A stretch of DNA of 29,558 nucleotides from an uncultured Clostridia bacterium (lineage in GTDB: Bacteria; Bacillota; Clostridia; TANB77; CAG-508). The notes beneath the pieces were generated by a model. The model was not told the DNA's origin and searched no databases. It saw only the letters and a list, made by a program, of their open reading frames with translations. How positions within the stretch are numbered: the first letter of the stretch is position 1; every line of letters starts with the position of its first letter. The stretch lies in the NCBI GenBank assembly GCA_934162625.1, contig CAKPJM010000009.1:1-29558 (forward strand). The letters run 5' to 3'. Positions 23,839 to 29,558 of this stretch are shown here, one piece after another. A program made the position numbers and the translations under genes.

Positions 23839-26208
23839 TCATTTTCTTATTTCTGCACCAAATACTCTTTCTGCATCTGCAATTACTTTATTAAATATTC
23901 CTGTTACTTCATCATCTGTTAGTGTTTTTTTGCTATCACTAAATGTTAATGAATATGCTATTGATTTTTTGTTTTTATCTACATGTTCTCCTGTATACAC
24001 ATCAAATACTTCGATATTTGTAAGTAAGCTTCCTGCTGATTTTTTTATTTGTTTTTCTATTATTGCTGATTCTAAGTTTTTATCTACTATAAATGCAACA
24101 TCTTTTTTTATACTTGGGAATTTTGAAAATTCTTTGTATTTCATCTTTCCTACTTTTTTAGCAAGTAATTTGCTTAAGTTTATTTCCATTACATATATAT
24201 CTTCTTTACTTTCTTTTGGATGCACTTTTCCCATAATTCCTACAGTGCCATTGTTTACAGATATTAATGCACTTTGACCTGGATGCATTTCTTTTGGAAG
24301 CTCTTTGTTATTTATAAAGCTGTATCTTCCATTATATCCAAGGTAATCCAAAAGCTCTTCTGCTACACCTTTTAAAATATAGAAGTCTACATTTTTTGTA
24401 TTTCCAATTCCTTCATAATATTTTCCAGACATAAGTACACATAGTTTTTCTTCTTCTATATAATCTTCATTTACTTTTCCAAAGCCTTTTCCTATTTCAA
24501 ATATTGATACATCTTTGTTGTTTCTTCCTAAGTTATAATTGTATATTTTTAAAAGTGATGGTATCATGCTATATCTTAATGTATTTCTTTCTTCTGTTAA
24601 TGGATCTAATAATTTTATTGGTTCAAAATTGTCTGTTGTAAATTTTGAGACTTCTTTATCATTAATTAAGATATATGACATTGTTTCGTTTAATCCTAAA
24701 CCTATCATTTTATTTCTTATTTCTCTTGTTGTTTTATCGTATTTCCCTGTTCTTGTTGGAAGCATTGGAAGTTTTCCTTCTATATTATCAACTCCATAAA
24801 TTCTTCCTACTTCTTCTATTAAATCTTCTTTTATTGATATATCCATTCTTCTTGTTGGTACCGTTACTGTAACATTTCTTCCATTTACTTTATATTCAAA
24901 GCCTAATTTTCTAAATACATCTAATGTTGCTTCATCTGGAACTACTATTCCCAATAGATTATTTATATCTTCAAAACTTATATCTATTTTTTTTGCTTCT
25001 TTGTTAGCTTTGTCATAAACTACTGTTCCTTTTGCAATTTTTGCATCTGCATATTTTTCAAGTAATGCAACTGCTCTTTCTATAGCCATATATGTTCTGT
25101 TTGGATCTAATCCTTTTTCGAAACGATTACTTGCTTCGCTTCTTAATATTTTTTTAGATGTACATCTTATTTTTATCCCATCAAATACAGCAGATTCTAT
25201 TATAATGTTTTTTGTATCCTCTTCAACTTCTGTTGAAAGACCTCCCATAACTCCTGCTAATCCAATTGCTTCTGTTCCATTTGTAATAACTATGTCTTCT
25301 TGATCTAATTCTCTTTCTATATTATCTAATGTTGTTAGTTTTTCGCCATTTTTAGCCATTCTAACTAAAATTCTATTACCTAATCTATCTGCATCATAAA
25401 AATGCAATGGCTGACCTACTTCTAGCATTACATAGTTACTTATATCTACTACATTGTTTATTGGTCTTATTCCACTTGCTATAAGTCTATTCTTTATAAA
25501 GTCTGGACTTTCTTTTATAGTAACATTTAAAGCTTTTTTTGCTAAAAACAAATTACAGTTTTCAGTTTCTATTTCTACATTAAAGCTATCATTTACATCT
25601 TCGTTTTCTTCACTATGTTTTAAGTCTATTTCTTTGACAGGTTTATCATATATTGCTCCTAGTTCATATGCCATACCTAAAATGCTTAGTAAGTCTCCTC
25701 TGTTTGCTGTAAGTTCAAAGTCTGCTACTTCATCATCCAATCCCATAAATTTAATTGGGTCTTCTCCTACTGGTGCATCTTGTGGAAGCTCATGTATTCC
25801 TGTTTTATCAGTTTCGCTTAAAAACTTTGATTCAATTCCAAGCTCTAATAATGAGCATATCATTCCATTTGATTCTTGCCCTCTAATATTTCCTTTTCTT
25901 ATTGTTACATCTCCTGGAAGTTCTGCTCCTACTTGTGCCACTATTACTTTTAATCCTTTTCTAATATTTGGAGCTCCACATACTATATCTAAAATCTCTT
26001 TTCCAATGTCTACTTTACATACATGTAGGTGATCTGAATCTGGATGCATTTCGCATTTTTTTACTTCACCTATAATTAATTTTGTAGCATTTACTAATTT
26101 TTCTGCGCTATCATATTCATTTCCTACTCTTGTCATATCTTCTGCCAAATCTTTTATATCAACATCTATATCTACATAGTCTTTAACAAAATTTTTACTT
26201 AGTTTCAA
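23839..26208 (-). CDS. pheT: Phenylalanyl-tRNA synthetase beta subunit
   Basis: 789 aa, normal length. Domains in order: N-terminal EMAP-like tRNA-binding domain (40-150; HPDSDHLHVCKVD and VCGAPNIRKG), B3/B4 editing domain (about 210-370; NNVVDISNYVMLEVGQPLHFYDAD), B5 DNA-binding-like domain (about 400-470), catalytic-like core and the C-terminal FDX-ACB anticodon-binding domain (about 700-789; KFPSIKKDVAFIVD). The start is TTG (26206-26208), directly after the pheS stop TAA; the site AAAGGATG lies in the end of pheS. It works as an alpha2beta2 heterotetramer with pheS. Confidence 0.97.
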   Translation of the reverse strand: MKLSKNFVKDYVDIDVDIKDLAEDMTRVGNEYDSAEKLVNATKLIIGEVKKCEMHPDSDHLHVCKVDIGKEILDIVCGAPNIRKGLKVIVAQVGAELPGDVTIRKGNIRGQESNGMICSLLELGIESKFLSETDKTGIHELPQDAPVGEDPIKFMGLDDEVADFELTANRGDLLSILGMAYELGAIYDKPVKEIDLKHSEENEDVNDSFNVEIETENCNLFLAKKALNVTIKESPDFIKNRLIASGIRPINNVVDISNYVMLEVGQPLHFYDADRLGNRILVRMAKNGEKLTTLDNIERELDQEDIVITNGTEAIGLAGVMGGLSTEVEEDTKNIIIESAVFDGIKIRCTSKKILRSEASNRFEKGLDPNRTYMAIERAVALLEKYADAKIAKGTVVYDKANKEAKKIDISFEDINNLLGIVVPDEATLDVFRKLGFEYKVNGRNVTVTVPTRRMDISIKEDLIEEVGRIYGVDNIEGKLPMLPTRTGKYDKTTREIRNKMIGLGLNETMSYILINDKEVSKFTTDNFEPIKLLDPLTEERNTLRYSMIPSLLKIYNYNLGRNNKDVSIFEIGKGFGKVNEDYIEEEKLCVLMSGKYYEGIGNTKNVDFYILKGVAEELLDYLGYNGRYSFINNKELPKEMHPGQSALISVNNGTVGIMGKVHPKESKEDIYVMEINLSKLLAKKVGKMKYKEFSKFPSIKKDVAFIVDKNLESAIIEKQIKKSAGSLLTNIEVFDVYTGEHVDKNKKSIAYSLTFSDSKKTLTDDEVTGIFNKVIADAERVFGAEIRK

Positions 26209-27249
26209 TTAGTCCACATCCTTTCTATCAAATTGATTTAGGAATCTTACATCATTTGTATAGAAATACCTTATATCTGTAATTCCATATTTAAACATTG
26301 CTAGTCTATCTAGTCCTGTTCCAAATGCAAATCCTGTATATTTTTCTGGGTCATATCCATTCATTTTTAATACGTTTGGATGTACCATTCCTGAACCTAA
26401 AATTTCTATCCAACCTGTTTGTTTACAAAGGCTACAACCTTTACCTCCACATTTAAAGCAGCTAACATCAACTTCATAGCTTGGTTCTGTAAACGGGAAA
26501 TAACTTGGTCTAAATCTTAATTTAGAATTTTCTCCAAGCATTTTTTTAACAAACACTTCCAATGTTCCTTTTAAATCTGCTAAACTAATATTTTTGTCTA
26601 TTAATAATCCTTCTACTTGACCAAATTGATGTGAATGTGTTGCATCATCATCTCTTCTATATGTTTTACCTGGACATATAATTCTAATTGGTTCTTTTTC
26701 TTCATTTGCCATCATAGCTCTTGCTTGAACTGCTGACGTTTGTGTTCTTAAAAGATGTTCTGGATCAACATAAAAGCTATCTTGCATATCTCTAGCTGGA
26801 TGTCCTTTTGGAAGATTTAATCTTTCAAAACAGTATTCATCAGTTTCTAGTTCTGGACCTGAGACTACATCATATCCCATTGATACAAATATATCTTCAA
26901 CTTCTTCTATTATTCTATTTATTGGATGTTTGCTTCCTCTTTTTATTTTTGTAGCTGGAAGTGTAATGTCTATTCTTTCTCTTTCTAGCTTTAAGTTCAT
27001 AGCTTTTTCTTTTAGTGTTTCTTCTACTTCTTTAATTTTTGTTTCTAAGTTATCTCTTACCTCATTTACAATACTACCTATTACTGGTCTTTCTTCTGGA
27101 GATAAATCTTTCATTCCTTTTAGAACTGCTGTAAGCTCTCCTTTTTTTCCTAAGTATTTTACTCTTGCATTTTCTAGTTCTTGCAATACTTTACTGTTTG
27201 AGATCTCTGCTAGTGCATTTTCTTTGATTTTTGCAATTTGTTCTTTCAT
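26209..27249 (-). CDS. pheS: Phenylalanyl-tRNA synthetase alpha subunit
   Basis: 346 aa. Coiled-coil N-terminus (about 1-85) and class II catalytic core with HPINRIIEEVEDIFVSMGY, LPKGHPARDMQDSFYV, LLRTQTSAVQAR, and the C-terminal GLDRLAMFKYGITDIR (motif 3). A zinc-ribbon-like CFKCGGKGCSLCKQTGW insertion (four cysteines) is present, as in many bacterial forms. The ATG at 27249 is preferred: GGATGA lies 8 nt upstream and relatives start MKEQ; the ATG four codons earlier has no spacer from AAAGG. It is controlled by the T-box leader. Confidence 0.97.
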   Translation of the reverse strand: MKEQIAKIKENALAEISNSKVLQELENARVKYLGKKGELTAVLKGMKDLSPEERPVIGSIVNEVRDNLETKIKEVEETLKEKAMNLKLERERIDITLPATKIKRGSKHPINRIIEEVEDIFVSMGYDVVSGPELETDEYCFERLNLPKGHPARDMQDSFYVDPEHLLRTQTSAVQARAMMANEEKEPIRIICPGKTYRRDDDATHSHQFGQVEGLLIDKNISLADLKGTLEVFVKKMLGENSKLRFRPSYFPFTEPSYEVDVSCFKCGGKGCSLCKQTGWIEILGSGMVHPNVLKMNGYDPEKYTGFAFGTGLDRLAMFKYGITDIRYFYTNDVRFLNQFDRKDVD

Positions 27250-27274
27250 GTAATCAATCATCCTTTCTTTTTTT

Positions 27275-27538
27275 GTTCTATTACAAAAAAATCGTCCTAT
27301 ATAATAGGACGATTTTTACCGTGTTACCACCTAAATTTATTAATTAAATAATTAACCTCATTATGCTATTAACGCTAGCACACGCTTATATCTACTTCTA
27401 TTTCAATATAAGGCCTAAAAAGTGAAATTTCAGGTAACCTTGTATTAAATAGGCTTTCAGCCTTTGACCTATTCTCTCTTAAATACATTTTAGCTATCTT
27501 ACTTTGCTTTTTCAAACGGCTTTAATTCTTCAATTCTG
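27275..27538 (-). promoter_or_regulatory. T-box leader of pheST
   Basis: Minus strand. The T-box sequence GGTGGTAACACGGT is at 27318-27331, just before a terminator (27287-27317: AAAAATCGTCCTA pairing with TAGGACGATTTTT, then T-run). It is in the position to form the alternative antiterminator with the uncharged tRNA acceptor end. Upstream lies stem I with an AGAGA-type stretch near 27472. The specifier is probably TTC (Phe) within GAAATTTCAC at 27422-27431, inferred from the downstream genes. Uncharged tRNA-Phe would allow read-through into pheST. Confidence 0.93.
27287..27317 (-). terminator. Leader terminator of the T-box
   Basis: 13-bp stem with a 5-nt loop; the T-run ATTTTTTTG follows on the minus strand. 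Its upstream arm competes with the antiterminator. Confidence 0.92.
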
Positions 27539-27544
27539 TTTAAT

Positions 27545-27573
27545 ATAATATCATATTTTTTTGTTTAAAACAA
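27545..27573 (-). promoter_or_regulatory. Probable promoter of the pheST leader
   Basis: Minus strand: -35 TTGTTT (27568-27573), 17-nt spacer, -10 TATTAT (27545-27550) preceded by TGA. Confidence 0.55.
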
Positions 27574-27595
27574 TAGTTTTTATAGGTTTTGTTAA

Positions 27596-27738
27596 AATAA
27601 ACTAACGAACTATGTTATTACATAATTCGTTAGTTATGATTAGTTATTTGGCAGGTGTGCCATATCCTGCATCTCTTTAACCCTTCAGGGTGTGTGGATG
27701 GCACTATCGTCCACCTCAAATAACTTACTTATATTGTA
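27596..27738 (-). ncRNA. Independently transcribed small RNA with a kissing-loop three-way junction
   Basis: A promoter (27744-27772) and a 14-bp terminator (27602-27633) delimit a transcript of about 140 nt with no open frame. Minus-strand fold: an outer stem AGTTATTTG/CAAATAACT (27717-27725 with 27642-27650) encloses hairpin A (GTGGA/TCCAC, loop CGATAGTGCCA), hairpin B (ACCC/GGGT, loop TGAA) and hairpin C (GCAGG/CCTGC, loop ATATGGCACA). The loops of A and C contain GTGCCA and TGGCAC, perfectly complementary, so they can kiss. The layout recalls loop-loop-locked three-way junctions such as purine riboswitches, but the conserved purine core is absent. I do not recognise the family. Confidence 0.75.
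27602..27633 (-). terminator. Intrinsic terminator of the small RNA
   Basis: Minus strand: stem CTAACGAATTATGT/ACATAGTTCGTTAG (14 bp, one G-T pair), loop AATA, then TTTATTTTAAC. Confidence 0.9.
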
Positions 27739-27743
27739 TCTCA

Positions 27744-27772
27744 ATTATAATATATTTATTCTATTTTGTCCA
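27744..27772 (-). promoter_or_regulatory. Strong sigma-A promoter of the small RNA
   Basis: Minus strand: -35 TGGACA (27767-27772), 17-nt spacer, -10 TATAAT (27744-27749). The -35 lies within the last codons of the upstream gene. Confidence 0.85.
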
Positions 27773-28148
27773 GTTTTTGCCATACAATTTTCCCTCTGTT
27801 TTTTATTGTTTGCTTCCACGTTCTATCATTTAATTTCATTATTGTAATAATAGAATTTTTGTTATGTTCTTTATCTTGTCCTAATGCTAATTTTATTATA
27901 ATTCTCCCCTTTAAATTATCAAATTCTTTTAAATATATCATTGTATCATTGTGCCTATTATCTTCTATTATATAATCCGGTTTTTCTATAATGTCTTTTA
28001 TATATTTTCTTAATTGTTCATATTCTGATTTATGATAAATCAATATATGTTGATATAATCTTTCATTCGTCATAATCACGTCATTTGTTATCAACTTTTT
28101 TTGATATGCTTTTAATTTATTTATATCTAATTTGCCAATAATATGCAA
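27756..28148 (-). CDS. BECR-type (barnase/EndoU/ColicinE5-D/RelE-like) nuclease domain protein, tentative
   Basis: 130 aa. The central pattern YQHILIYHKSEYEQL, then IIEKPDYIIED, TMIYLKEF, GRIIIKLALG, NSIITIMKLNDRTWKQTIKNRGKIVW resembles the phage- and mobile-element-linked BECR proteins in which a histidine near the start and a basic/aromatic C-terminus form the active site. The alignment is from memory, so the name is tentative. ATG at 28148 with AAGAGGGA upstream. The short protein stands alone; no antitoxin-like partner is next to it. It ends inside the promoter of the small RNA. Confidence 0.45.
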   Translation of the reverse strand: MHIIGKLDINKLKAYQKKLITNDVIMTNERLYQHILIYHKSEYEQLRKYIKDIIEKPDYIIEDNRHNDTMIYLKEFDNLKGRIIIKLALGQDKEHNKNSIITIMKLNDRTWKQTIKNRGKIVWQKLDKIE

Positions 28149-28284
28149 TTATATTCCCTCTTTAGTTCTAATTTGAATTTTTTGGCGAACTGCCTCGAAA
28201 TAAAATTAATAGATTTAAACTTATTTTATATTATCATAATTGCCATATTTTGTAAATGCCTACTCATAAAATAGATTATAAAAA

Positions 28285-28861
28285 CTAATTTTCACTAATA
28301 TATTTGGCTAATTTTTCTGTATCCATTCCTACCACATTATTATATGAGCCTTCTATTTTATCTATAAATTTGCCACCTATTCCTTGTATTGCATAGCTTC
28401 CTGCTTTATCCAATGGTTCTTTTGTTTCAACATATTCTTTTATTTCTTTTTCTGTCATTTTTTTAATATATACTGCCGTTTTTGTATAATCGTTTTTTTC
28501 AATAACTTTTCCGTCTTTTTTTATTATAACTGCTAAACCAGAATACACATAGTTTACATTGTTTTGTAATTCTTTTAACATGTTACATGCATCTTCTTCG
28601 TTTTTTGGCTTTCCTAATATTTTGCCCTCAAAATATACTACTGTATCTCCGCCTATTACTGTTAGTTCTTCATAATTTGACTGCACTTTTTCAAATACTT
28701 CTCTTGCTTTACTTATTGCTAGTTTTTTTACTAGCTTCTCTGGTTGTTCTTCTTTTATTGTACTTTCGTCAAAATTGCTTACCACTGTTTCAAATTCTTT
28801 TACTAATTCTCCGTAATAGCTCTTTTCTCCTTGGAGAATTCGATGCCAAAATTATTTTCAT
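28285..28861 (-). CDS. maf: Maf-family nucleotide pyrophosphatase, interrupted by a +1 shift at CGG
   Basis: A house-cleaning nucleotide pyrophosphatase that hydrolyses dTTP/UTP or modified nucleotides. Reconstructed at 191 aa. N-terminal signature ILASNSPRRKELL (residues 4-16), then the frame meets CGG (28811-28813). Skipping its C gives GGA and GELVKEFETVVSNFDE, in register with the family, followed by IGGDTVVYFEGKILGKPKN (catalytic Asp) and GSYAIQGIGGKFIDKIEGSYNNVVG. Zero-frame reading would end after seven more codons. The ATG at 28861 has GAGAGG at 7 nt. Without the shift the remaining long frame lacks the substrate-binding SxSPRR loop. Confidence 0.9.
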
Positions 28862-28879
28862 AGTTTAACCTCTCATTTA

Positions 28880-28937
28880 TGATTCAGGACAGTTCCCTTT
28901 TGTTATTCAACAAATGGGGAACTGTCCTGAGAATCAT
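28880..28937. repeat. REP-like palindrome with a CAGGACAGTTCCC core
   Basis: CAGGACAGTTCCC (28885-28897) pairs with GGGAACTGTCCTG (28917-28929); the arms extend with TTTTGTT/AACAAAT inside and ATGATT/AATCAT outside. A single base difference interrupts the outer arms. It lies between maf and rpiB. The core word recalls the palindrome at 21751 and the repeats tied to IS200/IS605-like transposases. Confidence 0.8.
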
Positions 28938-29384
28938 TTATTTCATATTTTCGTTTTCTATTTCTGCGACCATATCTAGTCTTTCTTTATGTCTTCCACC
29001 TTCAAATTCTGTTCCTATCCACATTCTTACAATTGCAATTGCTTCTCCTACTGTTACATAATCTGCTCCAAGTGCTAAAACGTTTGTGTCATTATGTAGT
29101 CTGGAAAATCTTGCTGCTTCTTCACAAAAACATGGTGCACTTCTTATCCCTTTAAATTTATTTGCTACCATTGCCATTCCATAACCAGATCTACAGATTA
29201 ATATACCTCTATCACATTTCTTTTCTTGCACTGCTTTTGATACTTCTTTTGCAATGTTTGGATAGTCAACTCTATCCTCTGAATATGTCCCAAAGTCTTT
29301 ATATTCTATACCCTTTTCATCTAAATATTTTTTTACTTCTTCTTTTAATTTATATCCTCCGTGGTCACTTCCAATTGCTATCAT
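28938..29384 (-). CDS. rpiB: RpiB/LacA/LacB-family sugar-phosphate isomerase
   Basis: 148 aa. Interconverts ribose 5-phosphate and ribulose 5-phosphate (RpiB), or a related sugar phosphate. Signature: IGSDHGGYKLKEEV at the N-terminus, DYPNIAKEV, and HNDTNVLALGA. The active-site loop normally reads CGTGxG; here it is CRSGYGMAM, keeping the cysteine but replacing Gly-Thr with Arg-Ser. This could alter the phosphate/anion site, so the exact sugar is uncertain. AAAGGAGG lies close upstream of the ATG. Confidence 0.85.
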   Translation of the reverse strand: MIAIGSDHGGYKLKEEVKKYLDEKGIEYKDFGTYSEDRVDYPNIAKEVSKAVQEKKCDRGILICRSGYGMAMVANKFKGIRSAPCFCEEAARFSRLHNDTNVLALGADYVTVGEAIAIVRMWIGTEFEGGRHKERLDMVAEIENENMK

Positions 29385-29441
29385 AAGAACTTCCTCCTTT
29401 TATTTTATTCGTATTTATCTTATCACATTATTTTATCCTAT

Positions 29442-29483
29442 ACAATAAAGAAGGCAGAACATTACAAATATTGCAAAATTCTA
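29442..29483 (-). terminator. Intrinsic terminator after the partial gene at the window end
   Basis: Minus strand: GGTAGAA/TTCTGCC stem continued by TTGCA/TGTAA, then a T-rich stretch (TTCTTTATTG). Imperfect but well placed, 10 nt after the stop. Confidence 0.6.
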
Positions 29484-29492
29484 CCTCTTAAA

Positions 29493-29558
29493 TTATTCTT
29501 CTACATCTTCCATATCTATAACTTCATAATCTGCTGGTATATTAAATAAAGACTCATC
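29493..29558 (-). CDS. C-terminal end of a gene cut by the window edge
   Basis: The last 21 codons of a minus-strand gene read DESLFNIPADYEVIDMEDVE and a final Glu before TAA. The tail is acidic, as in many proteins; nothing more can be said. It is followed by a terminator and then rpiB. Confidence 0.6.
   Translation of the reverse strand, partial: DESLFNIPADYEVIDMEDVEE

Noticed and set aside
758..28861. Random sequencing or assembly indels as the cause of the broken genes
   Set aside because: Homopolymer-type errors would fall in the many A/T runs and be of both signs. All six are the same codon (CGG) and the same +1 sign, outside homopolymers. A systematic artefact is still possible, so raw reads should be checked.
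1..29558. CRISPR array or prophage
   Set aside because: No regularly spaced direct repeats and no phage structural, integrase or packaging genes are seen; the gene content is housekeeping.

Overview
The window is from an AT-rich (well under 35% GC by eye) Gram-positive bacterium of the Clostridia/Firmicutes type. Evidence: a CarD-family RNA polymerase binder, CdaA-type diadenylate cyclase, ScpB, a T-box leader on pheST, strong AGGAGG-type ribosome binding sites, TTG/GTG starts, and TTGACA-17-TATAAT promoters. Most genes are housekeeping and most lie on the minus strand.

Layout. 1-3350: a possible structured RNA, then an rluD-type pseudouridine synthase, lspA and a large GT-C-like membrane protein (minus). 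3505-4420: a DNase I-like (EEP) phosphohydrolase (plus) followed by a structured RNA element. 4435-7913: a two-OB-fold ssb, greA, an unrecognised protein, a prepilin-like protein and scpB (minus). 8031-8689: two small plus-strand genes with their own promoters. 8732-13004: tRNA-Met, a small gene, rpoD, dnaG and carD (minus). 13176-13931: a NodB deacetylase (plus). 13936-17263: dut, an unknown protein translationally coupled to a kinase-like protein, and a methylated-DNA methyltransferase (minus). 17264-19559: a decayed gene fragment, a small membrane protein, a second copy of the structured RNA element, and four small membrane proteins (minus). 19740-21749: serS and engB (plus). 21823-23619: truA, cdaA and a 39-aa membrane protein (minus). 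23839-27575: pheT, pheS and their T-box leader (minus). 27596-27738: an independently transcribed small RNA with a kissing-loop fold. 27756-29558: a BECR-like protein, maf, rpiB and the end of one more gene (minus).

The outstanding observation is a recoding signal. Five genes (rluD-type, EEP, truA twice, cdaA, maf) are broken by six frameshifts, and all six are the same event: an in-frame CGG codon after which the family-consistent protein continues in the +1 frame, so that C is skipped and GGN is read as glycine. By eye I find only two other in-frame CGG codons in the window, both in one unrecognised gene (8291-8689). Random indels or sequencing noise would not all fall on the same codon with the same sign. 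The pattern suggests that CGG is not read as arginine here but triggers +1 frameshifting, or that CGGN is read as a four-base glycine codon. The alternative of a systematic sequence artefact can be tested with raw reads and related genomes.

Other points of interest: two dispersed copies of a 65-nt conserved core flanked by fully divergent but base-paired hairpins; a promoter-to-terminator small RNA; REP-like perfect palindromes; and a pair of inverted MITE-like elements.
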